Assembly (NCBI RefSeq): GCF_008704555.1
Contig: NZ_CP023702.1
Location: forward strand, 124,001-188,000
Source of the DNA: Streptomyces nitrosporeus
Lineage (GTDB): Bacteria; Actinomycetota; Actinomycetes; Streptomycetales; Streptomycetaceae
DNA length: 64,000 bases
Reading direction: 5' to 3'
The position numbers and the translations under genes were made by a program. This document shows positions 17,164 through 27,958 of this stretch, piece by piece (position 1 is the first letter of the stretch; every line of letters starts with the position of its first letter). The notes beneath the pieces were generated by a model that saw only the letters and a list, made by a program, of their open reading frames with translations, was not told where the DNA came from and did not search any database.

Positions 17164-17960
17164 CGTTCCAGCACGAAGTCGGTGATCGCCGACGCGGTGG
17201 CCTCCGGAGCGCTCAGCTGGGGGCAGTGCCCCCGCGCGTCGAGGGTGACGATCCTGCTGCCGGGGATGCGGGCGTGGACGTACGCTCCCACCTCGCGCGG
17301 GGCGATCACGTCGGACGCGCACTCGATGACCAGGACCGGCAGGTGCACCCGGGGGAGGTCGTCGCGGTTGTCGGAGAGGAACGTCGTACGCGCGAAGACC
17401 CGGGCCATCTCCGGGTCGGTGCGGCAGAAGCTGTTGGTCAGTTCCTCGCCCAGTTCGGGCCGGTCCGGGTTTCCCATGATCACCGGAGCCATGGCGGCGG
17501 ACCAGCCCAGGTAGTTGCTCTCCAGGGACGTCAGGAGCTCGTCGATGTCGCTCTCGCTGAACCCGCCGCGATACCCCTCGTCGTCGATGTAGCGCGGTGA
17601 GGGGGTGAGCAGGACCAGCTTGTCGAAGAGCCCGGGTTCGCGCAGCGCGGCCCGCACACCGATCATGGAACTGACCGAGTGCCCGACGAAGACCACCGGT
17701 CCGGCGCCGAGTGCGTGACAGATCTGCCGGACGTCCTCGGCGTAGCCGTCCAGGGTCGAGTAGCGCTCGGGGTCCCACGCGGCGGGGTCGGAGTTCCCCG
17801 CCCCCACGTGGTCGAAGATGACGACGCGAAACCGCTCCGCGAGCCTGGGCGCCACCAGGCGCCACAGGTTCTGATCGCATCCGAAGCCGTGGGCGAGCAT
17901 CACCACGCGGCCGTCCTCGCGGCCTGTCACCGACACCCGGTTTCTGCGCCAGACATCCAT
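17160..17960 (-). CDS. RsbQ-like alpha/beta hydrolase
   Basis: Alpha/beta hydrolase of 266 residues from ATG 17960, with strong likeness to RsbQ: VMLAHGFGCDQNLWRLVAP near the start, STLDGYAEDVRQICHALG, the nucleophile elbow GHSVSSMIG, SPRYIDDEGYRGGF, NYLGWSAAMAPVIM, FCRTDPEMARVFA, the acid in CASDVIAPREVG and the catalytic His in ARGHCPQLS. These blocks fit RsbQ far better than generic hydrolases. In B. subtilis RsbQ supplies a small molecule needed to activate RsbP. Here the next gene is the PAS-PP2C phosphatase, overlapping by four bases. An alternative is a KAI2/D14-like strigolactone-type hydrolase, the same subfamily. Confidence 0.88.
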   Translation of the reverse strand: MDVWRRNRVSVTGREDGRVVMLAHGFGCDQNLWRLVAPRLAERFRVVIFDHVGAGNSDPAAWDPERYSTLDGYAEDVRQICHALGAGPVVFVGHSVSSMIGVRAALREPGLFDKLVLLTPSPRYIDDEGYRGGFSESDIDELLTSLESNYLGWSAAMAPVIMGNPDRPELGEELTNSFCRTDPEMARVFARTTFLSDNRDDLPRVHLPVLVIECASDVIAPREVGAYVHARIPGSRIVTLDARGHCPQLSAPEATASAITDFVLER

Positions 17961-18091
17961 GGAGCCATGGTGGCACCGGCGGGGCCGGGGCGCGCGCCTG
18001 GAGCCGGGGGTGTACCGGGCACCGCGCGTCCGGCGAGGTGGTGCCCCGGGCCCGCGGGACGGGTCTCCCCGCCCCGCGGGTCCCACGGGGT

Positions 18092-18376
18092 TCAGCCGGT
18101 CGGCTCGTCCGGGACCGGGTGCTCGGGGTGGGCTCCCCCCTGGCGCGGCACGGACCGGCCGGCGCCGGACTCGTCCAGCTCGGGCAGGTCCTCCTCGGTG
18201 TGCCCGTCCCCCGGAGCAAAAGCGCGGTCACCGCTGGTGCCGAGGTCCGGTGGGAGCGGTACGCCCAGCGGGTCCTCCCCCTCCCGTACCTGCTGGTCGG
18301 GCGGGTCGCGGGGGACGGGCGGGTCCTGGGCCCGTCCCGCGGTGCGGGCGGCCCCGTGCGGACGGCGGTCCGTCAT
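18092..18376 (-). CDS. Small hydrophilic protein, unknown function
   Basis: A 94-residue protein, very rich in Pro, Gly, Asp and Glu, with no hydrophobic core; probably disordered. ATG 18376 has a perfect AGGAGG seven bases before it, and codon third positions are strongly G/C, so I consider it real. A segment DPLGVPLPPDLG recurs in small Streptomyces proteins I cannot name. It lies upstream of the rsbQ-like gene on the same strand (131-bp gap). A SigB-like promoter candidate precedes it. Confidence 0.65.
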   Translation of the reverse strand: MTDRRPHGAARTAGRAQDPPVPRDPPDQQVREGEDPLGVPLPPDLGTSGDRAFAPGDGHTEEDLPELDESGAGRSVPRQGGAHPEHPVPDEPTG

Positions 18377-18415
18377 GCTGCCTCCTGTCGCCGTACTGCC
18401 GTGTTCCCGGGGCGC

Positions 18416-18439
18416 CTACCCCGCCACCGGCCGGTGACG
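18416..18439 (-). promoter_or_regulatory. Candidate SigB-type promoter
   Basis: Read on the minus strand: GCGT, 14 bases, then GGGTAG ending at 18416, fitting the Streptomyces SigB pattern GNNT-N14-16-GGGTAY except for the last base. The -10 lies about 40 bp before the start codon of the small hydrophilic protein. The -35 is loose, so chance occurrence is possible in GC-rich DNA. Confidence 0.3.
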
Positions 18440-18566
18440 CCCCCGGCCGGTCCCGTGCCGCCGGCGGTGGCGTGCGAGCTCCTCCCGCCGCGTCTCCCTC
18501 CGAGATGCATACCGGCCGTCCCACTGGTTCGCTGGCCCTGTCCGCTCCACCGAACCAGGAGGAATC

Positions 18567-18758
18567 ATGAGCGTTGCGGGTGAATCCGGCGGCCGCGTCA
18601 AGCAGCTCCGGGACAAGGCCCAGGAGCTGAAGCAGGCCGCTGAGCGTGCCACGGACCCGGAGCAGCGTCAGCGGCTCCAGGCCAAGGCCCGCCGCCTGCG
18701 GGAGCAGAGCGAGCAGGAGAGCAGTATGCGGGACCGTGGCATGGACCCGATGGTCTGA
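18567..18758 (+). CDS. Small Lys/Arg/Glu-rich helical protein, DUF6381-like
   Basis: A 63-residue protein starting ATG 18567 after an ideal AGGAGG. Almost the whole chain is charged amphipathic helix (VKQLRDKAQELKQAAERATDP, EQRQRLQAKARRLREQSEQE), likely a coiled coil. The pattern fits small Streptomyces proteins annotated DUF6381. Function unknown. It is divergent from the small hydrophilic protein and 106 bp before the UvrA-like gene. Confidence 0.75.
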   Translation: MSVAGESGGRVKQLRDKAQELKQAAERATDPEQRQRLQAKARRLREQSEQESSMRDRGMDPMV

Positions 18759-18864
18759 GACCTGTCCCGTCGACCTCTGCCGGTGGCGTCCCGGGCCGTC
18801 GCCCGGGGGATGATCACCGGCAGAGCCGTGTCCGCGTCGCCGATCCGTACGGAGCCGTCCCACC

Positions 18865-21282
18865 ATGACCACCACCGACGATCCGTACGTCCGGGTACGG
18901 GGTGCCCGCGAGAACAACCTGCGCGACGTGGACGTCGACATCCCGCGCGACACCCTCACCGTCTTCACGGGCGTCTCCGGGTCGGGCAAGTCCTCGCTGG
19001 CCTTCGGCACGGTGTACGCCGAGGCCCAGCGCCGCTACTTCGAGTCCGTGGCGCCCTACGCCCGCCGGCTGATCCACCAGGTGGGCGCCCCCGACGTCGA
19101 CGAGATCACCGGTCTGCCGCCCGCCGTGTCCCTGGAACAGCGCCGGTCGGCGCCCGGATCGCGGTCGTCCGTGGGCACGGTCACCACCCTCTCCAACTCC
19201 CTGCGCATGCTGTTCTCCCGGGCCGGCGACTACCCTCCGGGCGCCGAGCGGCTCGACTCCGACGCCTTCTCCCCCAACACCGCGGCGGGTGCCTGCCCGA
19301 CGTGCCACGGCCTGGGGCTGGTCCATCGCACCAGTGAAGAGCTCCTGGTGCCGGACCCGTCGTTGTCCGTCCGGGAGGGGGCGATCGCCGCCTGGCCCGG
19401 CGCGTGGCAGGGGAAGAACCTCCGCGATGTGCTGGACGCGCTCGGGTACGACGTCGACCGGCCGTGGCGGGAGCTGGACCCGGCGGACCGCGAATGGATC
19501 CTGTTCACGGACGAGCAGCCGGTGGTGACGGTCCACCCGGTGCGCGAGGCGGGGCGGATCCAGCGCCCGTACCAGGGCACCTACATGAGTGCGCGGCGCT
19601 ATGTGATGCACACCTTCGCGGATTCCCGGAGCCGTGCGCTGCGGGCGAAGGCGGAGAGCTTCCTGACCGGGGAGCCGTGCCCCGCCTGCGGTGGCAGCCG
19701 GCTCCGGCCGGAGGCCCTGGCGGTCACCTTCGCCGGCCGTACCGTCGCCGAGCTCGGCGCCCTGCCGCTGGACTCCCTCGCCGGTCTGCTGCTCGCCGAG
19801 GGGGGCGCGAACGAGACCGTCCGGGTGCTGACCGCGGAACTGCTGGCGGGGATCGAGCCGGTCACCGAGCTGGGCCTGGGCTATCTCAGCCTCGACCGCA
19901 CGGCGCCGACGCTCTCCTCCGGTGAGCTGCAACGGCTGCGGCTGGCCACGCAGTTGAGGTCGGGGCTGTTCGGGGTGGTCTATGTGCTGGACGAGCCGTC
20001 GGCCGGACTCCACCCCGCCGACACCCGGTCGCTGCTCTCCGTGCTCGGCAGGCTCAGGGAGGCGGGCAACTCGGTGTTCGTGGTGGAGCACCAGCTGGAC
20101 GTGGTACGGCAGGCGGACTGGCTGGTGGACGTGGGGCCGCTGGCCGGCGAGCACGGGGGCCGGGTCCTGCACAGCGGGCCCCCGGCGGGCCTCGCCTCGG
20201 TGACCGGATCCGCGACCCGCCGCTTCCTCTTCGACGAGGCTCCCGTGCCGGAGCGCACGCCCCGCGCCCCGTCGGGATGGATCCGGTTGCGCGGGGTCGA
20301 CCGGCACAACGTGCGCGGGGTGGACGCGGACTTCCCGCTGGGGGTGCTGACGGCGGTCACCGGGGTCTCCGGTTCGGGCAAGTCGACCCTGGTGGGCCAG
20401 GTGCTGGCGGGAGTGCTGACGGACCGGCTGCAGGGCGGTGCCCCCCGGGTGCGGGAGGCCCGGGGCTGTGCGTCGGCCGAGGGGCTGGAGGCGGTGGACC
20501 GGCTGGTGCAGGTCGACCAGCGGCCCATCGGCCGTACGCCCCGGTCCAACCTGGCGACGTACACCGGCCTGTTCGACGTCGTGCGGAAACTGTTCGCCGC
20601 GACGGACACCGCCCGTGAGCGGGGTTACCGGGCGGGGCGGTTCTCCTTCAACGTGGCGGGCGGGCGGTGCGAGACGTGCCAGGGCGAGGGGTTCGTCTCG
20701 GTGGAGCTGCTCTTCCTGCCGAGTACGTACGCCCCCTGCCCGGACTGCCACGGCGCGCGCTACAACCCCGAGACGCTGGACGTCACCCTGAAGGGTCTGA
20801 CGATCGCCGGGGTGCTGGATCTGACGGTGGAGGCGGCGGCCGGGTTCCTGGCCGGGACCCCGGCGGCGGAGCGTGCCCTGCGGACCCTGCTGGACGTGGG
20901 GCTGGGATATCTGCGGCTCGGCCAGCCGGCGACGGAGCTGTCGGGCGGGGAGGCCCAGCGGATCAAGCTCGCCACGGAGCTCCAGCGGTCCAGGCGGGGC
21001 CACACCCTGTATCTGCTGGACGAGCCCACGACGGGTCTGCATCCGGCCGATGTGGAGGTGCTGATGCGGCAGTTGCACGGTCTGGCCGACGCGGGTGACA
21101 CCGTGGTGGTGGTGGAGCACGACATGGCGGTGGTGGCGGGCGCGGACCATGTGATCGACCTGGGGCCGGGCGGCGGGGACCGGGGCGGCCGGATCGTGGC
21201 GGCCGGCGCCCCGCGCCGGGTGGCGGAGGCGGCGGGGAGCCGTACGGCCCCGTATCTGGCGAAGGCGCTGCGGACGGGCTGA
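18865..21282 (+). CDS. UvrA-like ABC ATPase (class II UvrA/drug-resistance type)
   Basis: Tandem ABC ATPase of 805 residues, about 140 shorter than housekeeping UvrA (near 950). It has two Walker A sites (GVSGSGKSSL near residue 36 and GVSGSGKSTL near 505), two UvrA signature/Walker B blocks (TLSSGELQRLRL...VYVLDEPSAGLHP and ELSGGEAQRIKL...LYLLDEPTTGLHP), and zinc-binding cysteine pairs CPTCHG, CPACGG, CETCQGEG with CPDCHG. The shorter length suggests loss of the UvrB-binding region, as in UvrA2 proteins and the daunorubicin-resistance protein DrrC. Role could be DNA-lesion or intercalator binding without UvrBC. Start ATG 18865 has only a weak ribosome site. Confidence 0.9.
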   Translation: MTTTDDPYVRVRGARENNLRDVDVDIPRDTLTVFTGVSGSGKSSLAFGTVYAEAQRRYFESVAPYARRLIHQVGAPDVDEITGLPPAVSLEQRRSAPGSRSSVGTVTTLSNSLRMLFSRAGDYPPGAERLDSDAFSPNTAAGACPTCHGLGLVHRTSEELLVPDPSLSVREGAIAAWPGAWQGKNLRDVLDALGYDVDRPWRELDPADREWILFTDEQPVVTVHPVREAGRIQRPYQGTYMSARRYVMHTFADSRSRALRAKAESFLTGEPCPACGGSRLRPEALAVTFAGRTVAELGALPLDSLAGLLLAEGGANETVRVLTAELLAGIEPVTELGLGYLSLDRTAPTLSSGELQRLRLATQLRSGLFGVVYVLDEPSAGLHPADTRSLLSVLGRLREAGNSVFVVEHQLDVVRQADWLVDVGPLAGEHGGRVLHSGPPAGLASVTGSATRRFLFDEAPVPERTPRAPSGWIRLRGVDRHNVRGVDADFPLGVLTAVTGVSGSGKSTLVGQVLAGVLTDRLQGGAPRVREARGCASAEGLEAVDRLVQVDQRPIGRTPRSNLATYTGLFDVVRKLFAATDTARERGYRAGRFSFNVAGGRCETCQGEGFVSVELLFLPSTYAPCPDCHGARYNPETLDVTLKGLTIAGVLDLTVEAAAGFLAGTPAAERALRTLLDVGLGYLRLGQPATELSGGEAQRIKLATELQRSRRGHTLYLLDEPTTGLHPADVEVLMRQLHGLADAGDTVVVVEHDMAVVAGADHVIDLGPGGGDRGGRIVAAGAPRRVAEAAGSRTAPYLAKALRTG

Positions 21283-21283
21283 G

Positions 21284-21319
21284 CCCGCCCGCGGCGCCTT
21301 CGCCCGGGCCGCGGGCGGG
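21284..21319. terminator. GC-rich hairpin terminator
   Basis: CCCGCCCGCGGC (21284-21295) pairs with GCCGCGGGCGGG (21308-21319) across a 12-base loop, directly after the UvrA-like stop codon and before the end of convergent sdhB. It can serve both directions. Confidence 0.7.
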
Positions 21320-21336
21320 GCCGGAAAGGGCCCGGG

Positions 21337-22079
21337 TCAGCGGCGGACCTTGCGGGCGGCCCGCAGCCACTCCTTGTTCATCGCGGCGATGGACGGCAGC
21401 GGGATGCCCTTGGGGCAGGCCGTGGCGCACTCGCCGGCCAGGGTGCAGCCGCCGAAGCCCTCGTCGTCCATGGTGGCGACCATGTCCAGGACGCGGGTCT
21501 CGCGCTCGGGCGCGCCCTGCGGGAGCACGTTGAGGTGGTTGACCTTCGCGGAGGTGAAGAGCATCGCGGAGCCGTTGGGGCAGGCCGCGACGCAGGCGCC
21601 GCAGCCGATGCACTCGGCGTGCTCGAAGGCGAAGTCGGCGTCCGGCTTGGGCACCGGGGTGGCGTGCGCGTCGGGTGCGGTGCCGGTGGGCGCGGAGATG
21701 TACCCGCCGGCCTGGATGATCCGGTCGAAGGCGGAGCGGTCGACGACCAGGTCCTTGACGACCGGGAACGCGGAGGCGCGCCACGGTTCGATGTCGATGG
21801 TGTCACCGTCCCGGAAGGACCGCATGTGGAGCTGGCAGGTGGTGGTGCGTTCCGGGCCGTGGGCGTCGCCGTTGATGACGAGACTGCACGCGCCGCAGAT
21901 GCCTTCGCGGCAGTCGTGGTCGAAGGCGACGGGCTCGTCACCGGCGAGGATGAGTTCCTCGTTGAGGGTGTCGAGCATCTCCAGGAACGACATGTCCGGG
22001 GAGATGCCGGCGACTTCGTAGGTGGCCATGGCGCCGGGCGTCTCGGCGTTCTGCTGGCGCCAGACGCGCAGGGTGAGCT

Positions 22080-22083
<4 letters not shown>
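21337..22083 (-). CDS. sdhB: Succinate dehydrogenase/fumarate reductase iron-sulfur subunit
   Basis: Electron-transfer subunit of complex II, 248 residues, ATG 22083 overlapping the sdhA stop by four bases. The 2Fe-2S ligands are in [15 protein letters not shown] with the later Cys in TTTCQLHMR; the [4Fe-4S] and [3Fe-4S] ligands are in [14 protein letters not shown] and [14 protein letters not shown]. It is the last gene of sdhCAB. The subunit type (short, with a single cytochrome b gene) is the actinobacterial/B. subtilis-like class. Confidence 0.96.
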
Positions 22084-24029
<1,946 letters not shown>

Positions 24030-24030
24030 G

Positions 24031-24738
24031 TCAGCTCACCACTCCGGTCATGACGGCGACGGGCACGGAGACGAATCCCGCCGTCAGGACGACGGCGAGA
24101 AGACCGGCGAGGGTCTTGAGGACACGCTCGCGGGCCGCGTTGCCCGCACCGAGGGTCTGTGCCGCGCTCCAGAAGCCGTGCCGCACGTGCAGGCCCACCG
24201 CGACCACGGCGACGATGTAGATGACGTTCCCGTACCAGGTCGAGAAGGTGTCGATCACGTTCTGGTAAGGGCGGCCGGACTCGAAGCCGCCGGAGTGCAC
24301 GGTGCCGGTCGTCAGGTCGAGGATGTGCCAGACGATGAACAGCGCCATGATGATCCCGCCCCAGCGCATGGTGCGGGTCGCGTAGCTCGCCCGTGCCTTC
24401 CGGTGCACGTACGCCGTGGGGCGCGCCCTGAGGTCACGGCGGCTCAGCTGGTACGCGGAGACGGCGTGCAGCACGACCGCGGCGACGAGGACCACGCGGA
24501 CGATCCACAGGGCCCACTCGTGGTGCAGGAAGGGCTCGCCGAGGGTCCGCAGCCAGTGCGCGTAGTGGTTGAACTCGTCGGATCCGAAGAAGATCTTCAG
24601 GTTGCCCAGCATGTGGACGACCAGGTAACCGAGCATGATCAGGCCGCTCACAGCCATGATCGTCTTCTTCCCGACGGACGAGTCCCAGAGCGTACGCGTC
24701 ATGGACGGCCGTCGGTCCGTCCGCGTTGCCAATGCCAT
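24031..24738 (-). CDS. sdhC: Succinate dehydrogenase cytochrome b subunit
   Basis: Membrane anchor with about five helices that binds haem b and menaquinone, 235 residues. Conserved blocks are [29 protein letters not shown] (first helix, residues about 22-50) with haem-ligand His candidates also in [18 protein letters not shown] and [11 protein letters not shown] prefer ATG 24738; an internal ATG before TRTLWD is possible. It heads the operon sdhCAB and no sdhD follows, normal for this class. It is divergent from a LysR gene, with a palindrome between them. Confidence 0.93.
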   Translation of the reverse strand: MALATRTDRRPSMTRTLWDSSVGKKTIMAVSGLIMLGYLVVHMLGNLKIFFGSDEFNHYAHWLRTLGEPFLHHEWALWIVRVVLVAAVVLHAVSAYQLSRRDLRARPTAYVHRKARASYATRTMRWGGIIMALFIVWHILDLTTGTVHSGGFESGRPYQNVIDTFSTWYGNVIYIVAVVAVGLHVRHGFWSAAQTLGAGNAARERVLKTLAGLLAVVLTAGFVSVPVAVMTGVVS

Positions 24739-24793
24739 GGACACGACGCTAGGGCCGAACGGTCCATCAGTCCAAGACATGGATCGTCTGATC

Positions 24794-24814
24794 TTCATAG
24801 GCATGCCCTATGAA
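24794..24814. promoter_or_regulatory. LysR-type operator palindrome between sdhC and lysR
   Basis: TTCATAGG (24794-24801) and CCTATGAA (24807-24814) are perfect inverted arms; the core is ATAG-N7-CTAT, the classic LysR T-N11-A box. It lies 20 bp before the LysR start and 56 bp before the sdhC start, and another CCTATG half-site follows at 24820. This is where a divergent LysR regulator normally binds. Confidence 0.75.
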
Positions 24815-24833
24815 AGATGCCTATGCTCGGTCC

Positions 24834-25772
24834 ATGCACTTCCAGCAGCTCGCCTATTTCGTCGCCGTCGCCGAGGCCAGGCACTTCACCCGTGCCGCCG
24901 AGGCGGTCCATGTGTCGCAGCCCTCGCTGTCGCAGCAGATCAAGGCGCTGGAGAACGAACTGGGGGCCGAGCTGTTCAGCCGGGCCCGGGGCAACATCGC
25001 CCTCACCGACGCCGGCGAGGCACTGCTGCCGCTGGCCCGCCGGATCCTCGCGGACGCGGACACCGCGCGGCACGAGGTGCAGGAGCTGGTGCAGCTGCGC
25101 CGGGGCCGGATCAGGCTCGGCGCGACGCCGAGCGTGTGCACCGGTCTGCTGCCCGACGTCCTGCGGGCCTTCCACGACCTGCACCCGGGGATCAGGCTCC
25201 GGATCGAGGAGGGCGGTTCCCACGACCTCGTACGGCAGCTCGCCCGGGGCGCGCTCGATCTCGCGCTGCTGGTACTGCCGCTGCCCGCCGCCTCACCGGC
25301 GCTGACCACGGTGGAACTGCTCCAGGAGGATCTGGTGGTGCTCTCCTCGACCGCGCGCCCGGCACCCGGGCGCCGGGGGACGGTGCGTGTCGCGGACCTG
25401 GAGGACGAGCCGATGGTGATGTTCCGGCACGGCTACGACCTGCGTGAACTGACGGTGGCCGCGTGCCGTGCGGAGGGTTTCGAACCGCAGTTCACGGTGG
25501 AGGGCGGCGAGATGGACGCCGTGCTCGGCTTCGTACGGGCGGGGCTGGGTGTCGCCGTGATGCCCAGCATGGTCGCCGCCCGGGCCGGCCAGGACCTGCG
25601 GATGACCCCGCTGGCCCCGCCCGGCCTGCGGCGCACGATCGCGCTCGCCCACCGCAGCGACGTCGCGCCACCGCGCGCCGCACGCGAACTGCAGCGGCTC
25701 CTGCTGGCCGGGCGGCCGGACGCGCCCGCCGGCGCCCCGGCCCCGGGCGGGCCGGGGCCGGGCGGGGGCTGA
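24834..25772 (+). CDS. LysR-family transcriptional regulator
   Basis: DNA-binding regulator of 312 residues. The N-terminal winged helix-turn-helix is unmistakable: MHFQQLAYFVAVAEARHFTRAAEAVHVSQPSLSQQIKALE. The effector domain follows (IRLGATPSVCTGLLPDVLRAF, GALDLALLVLPLP, AGLGVAVMPSMVA). I start at ATG 24834 because the motif begins there; eight codons upstream would lie in the operator. The C-terminal 20 residues are a Gly/Pro tail. Being divergent from sdhCAB with a LysR box between, it probably controls that operon and itself. Confidence 0.93.
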   Translation: MHFQQLAYFVAVAEARHFTRAAEAVHVSQPSLSQQIKALENELGAELFSRARGNIALTDAGEALLPLARRILADADTARHEVQELVQLRRGRIRLGATPSVCTGLLPDVLRAFHDLHPGIRLRIEEGGSHDLVRQLARGALDLALLVLPLPAASPALTTVELLQEDLVVLSSTARPAPGRRGTVRVADLEDEPMVMFRHGYDLRELTVAACRAEGFEPQFTVEGGEMDAVLGFVRAGLGVAVMPSMVAARAGQDLRMTPLAPPGLRRTIALAHRSDVAPPRAARELQRLLLAGRPDAPAGAPAPGGPGPGGG

Positions 25773-25783
25773 GTCCCCCCGGG

Positions 25784-27958
25784 TCAGACCGCGTCCGCCA
25801 GCAGCAGCGAGTGGATGCGGTCCGGCGCGCCGGGCCGGGCGTAGTACCACCCCTGGGCGGTGTCGCAGCCCAGCTGCCTGAGCTGCTCGGCCTGGGCCCC
25901 GGTCTCCACCCCCTCCACCGTGACCGCGAGGTCCAGGCTGTGGGCGAGCGAGACGATGCCCTCGACGATCTTCAGGTCGACGGGGTCGGCCGGGTGCTGC
26001 TGCATGCCCTGAGTGAAGGAACGATCCAGCTTGAGCACGCTCACCGGAAGCCGGCGCAGGTTGGCCAGGTTGGAGTATCCGGTGCCGAAGTCGTCGAGCG
26101 CGATGTCCACACCCATCTCCGCCAGCTGCCGCAACGGCTTGAGCAGGTCGTCGTCCGCGCCGATCAGCGCGGACTCGGTGACCTCCAGGCAGAGCGCGCC
26201 CGGCTCCAGTCCCGAGCGCTCCAGTACGTCGACGGTCTCGGCGACCAGCCGGGGGTGGTGCAGCTGGGCCGGCGAGAGGTTGACGTTGATCCGCAGCGGC
26301 CCGCCGTCGGTGTGCCGCTCCTGCCAGAAGTTCGCCTGGCGTACGGACTCCTCCAGGACCCAGCGGCCGAGCGGCACGATCAGCCCGGTGTGCTCGGCGA
26401 GCGGGATGAACCGGTCGGGGCCGAGCACCCCGTGCTGCGGGTGGCACCACCGCACCAGCGCCTCGGCCCCGTGCACACTGCCGTCGCCGAGGTGGACCAG
26501 CGGCTGGTACTCGATGAAGAACTCGCCGCGGTCCAGCGCCGTGGGCAGCGCGGTGGTCAGCCCGTGCCGGGTGATGGCCCGTGCGTCGGCCTCCGCGTCG
26601 GCGAACTCGAAGCGGTTGCCGCCCGCCGACTTCGCCCGGTACATCGTGATGTCGGCGCTGCGCAGCACCTCGGCCGCGGTCCGCTCCCCCGAGGGGCCTT
26701 CGACGATGCCGATGGACCCGCGTACGGTCAGCTCCCGGCCGTCGAGGCGGATCGGCGTGGCGAGTGCGGAGAGGATGCGCCCGGCCAGCTCGTGGACCTC
26801 GTCCTGGGTGCGCGGCCCGGTCGTCAGCGCCACGAACTCGTCGCCGCCGAGCCGTGCGACCATCTCGCCGGGAGCGGTCGCGCAGCTCTGCAGCCGGTCG
26901 GCGACCTCGACGAGCAGCCGGTCCCCCGTCGCGTGCCCCAAGCTGTCGTTGATCGCCTTGAAGCCGTCGAGGTCCAGGTAGCAGAGGCCGAAGCGCATGC
27001 CCTCCCGGTGGGCGAGCGCCTTCTCCAGGCGCTCGAAGAACAGGGTCCGGTTGGGCAGCCCGGTGAGCGCGTCGTGTGTGGCCTCGTAACGCAGCCGGAG
27101 GTTGAGCAGGCGGCGCTCGGTGGTGTCCTCCATGAGGGCCAGCTGGTACTGGGGCCGGTCCTCCGCGTCGCGCAGCAGCGAGACGGTGAGGTTGGTCCAG
27201 AGCACGGTGCCGTCGTTGCGGTAGTAGGGCTTCTCGACGCTGTAGTGCTCGCGGTCGCCGCGTACCAGCTCGTCGTAGTACTTCCACACGTGCGGTGAGT
27301 CCTCCGGGTGGACCCACTCGTTGAGCCGGTGGCTGCGGACGTGGTTCTCCAGGCCGCCGAACATCCGGGTGAGGGTGTCGTTGATCTCCAGGATGTTCCC
27401 GTCGAGGTCGGCGATCCCGATGCCGATCGCGGCGTCCTTGAACACCGCGCGGAAGCGCGCCTCGGTGGCGTGCAGCGCCTCCTCCGCGCGGGTGCGCGCG
27501 GTGAGGGCCGAGCGGGCGATGGCCTCCTGCTCGGCGAGGGTCCGTTCGCGCAGCGCCTGGGTGAAACCGCCGGCGAGCGCGTGCTGGATCCGTGCGCAGC
27601 GGGCCCGGCTGTCCTCCGTCGCGAGCTCCACCGGGCCGTTGCCGCCGCAGTAGAGCACCAGGTAGGAGTCGACGACACCCAGGGAGGAGCTGAGGGCGTC
27701 GGGATCGGTGCAGTGCGCGGCGACGAGCGCGGCTCCCACCCGCTGGGCGGGGGCCGCGTCGAAGGGACGGGCGTGCAGGATGCCGCTGAGGTCCCGGGCC
27801 AGCGGCAGCAGGTGCTCCTCGAACTCCGGCCGGGTCATCGAGGTGGCCGTGGAGGGGAAGATGGCCCGGCTCCAGATGGTGGCGAACCTCCGGAGCCGGC
27901 CCTCGGGCCCGTCCGGCTCCGTGCCGGACGTGGCGGGCGACTGGGCGGGAATGCTCAC
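25784..27958 (-). CDS. rmdA: PAS-GGDEF-EAL cyclic di-GMP protein, RmdA-like
   Basis: Bifunctional candidate making and breaking cyclic di-GMP, 724 residues from GTG 27958. After an N-terminal helical region, a PAS domain lies near residues 165-285 (FRAVFKDAAIGIGIADLDGNIL), then GGDEF (HDALTGLPNRTLFFERL, RLGGDEFVAL with intact active site) near 295-450, then EAL with EALVRW, DDFGTGYSNL, KLDRSF and TVEGVET. Both active sites look complete. The domain order, and the location near sdh genes, match RmdA of S. coelicolor, a regulator of development; orthology is inferred from memory. GTG overlaps the methyltransferase stop by four bases. No transmembrane helices are seen. Confidence 0.88.
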   Translation of the reverse strand: MSIPAQSPATSGTEPDGPEGRLRRFATIWSRAIFPSTATSMTRPEFEEHLLPLARDLSGILHARPFDAAPAQRVGAALVAAHCTDPDALSSSLGVVDSYLVLYCGGNGPVELATEDSRARCARIQHALAGGFTQALRERTLAEQEAIARSALTARTRAEEALHATEARFRAVFKDAAIGIGIADLDGNILEINDTLTRMFGGLENHVRSHRLNEWVHPEDSPHVWKYYDELVRGDREHYSVEKPYYRNDGTVLWTNLTVSLLRDAEDRPQYQLALMEDTTERRLLNLRLRYEATHDALTGLPNRTLFFERLEKALAHREGMRFGLCYLDLDGFKAINDSLGHATGDRLLVEVADRLQSCATAPGEMVARLGGDEFVALTTGPRTQDEVHELAGRILSALATPIRLDGRELTVRGSIGIVEGPSGERTAAEVLRSADITMYRAKSAGGNRFEFADAEADARAITRHGLTTALPTALDRGEFFIEYQPLVHLGDGSVHGAEALVRWCHPQHGVLGPDRFIPLAEHTGLIVPLGRWVLEESVRQANFWQERHTDGGPLRINVNLSPAQLHHPRLVAETVDVLERSGLEPGALCLEVTESALIGADDDLLKPLRQLAEMGVDIALDDFGTGYSNLANLRRLPVSVLKLDRSFTQGMQQHPADPVDLKIVEGIVSLAHSLDLAVTVEGVETGAQAEQLRQLGCDTAQGWYYARPGAPDRIHSLLLADAV

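Noticed and set aside
18814..21150. Long minus-strand frame opposite the UvrA-like gene
   Set aside because: No domain signs, and the plus-strand gene has intact Walker and zinc motifs throughout.
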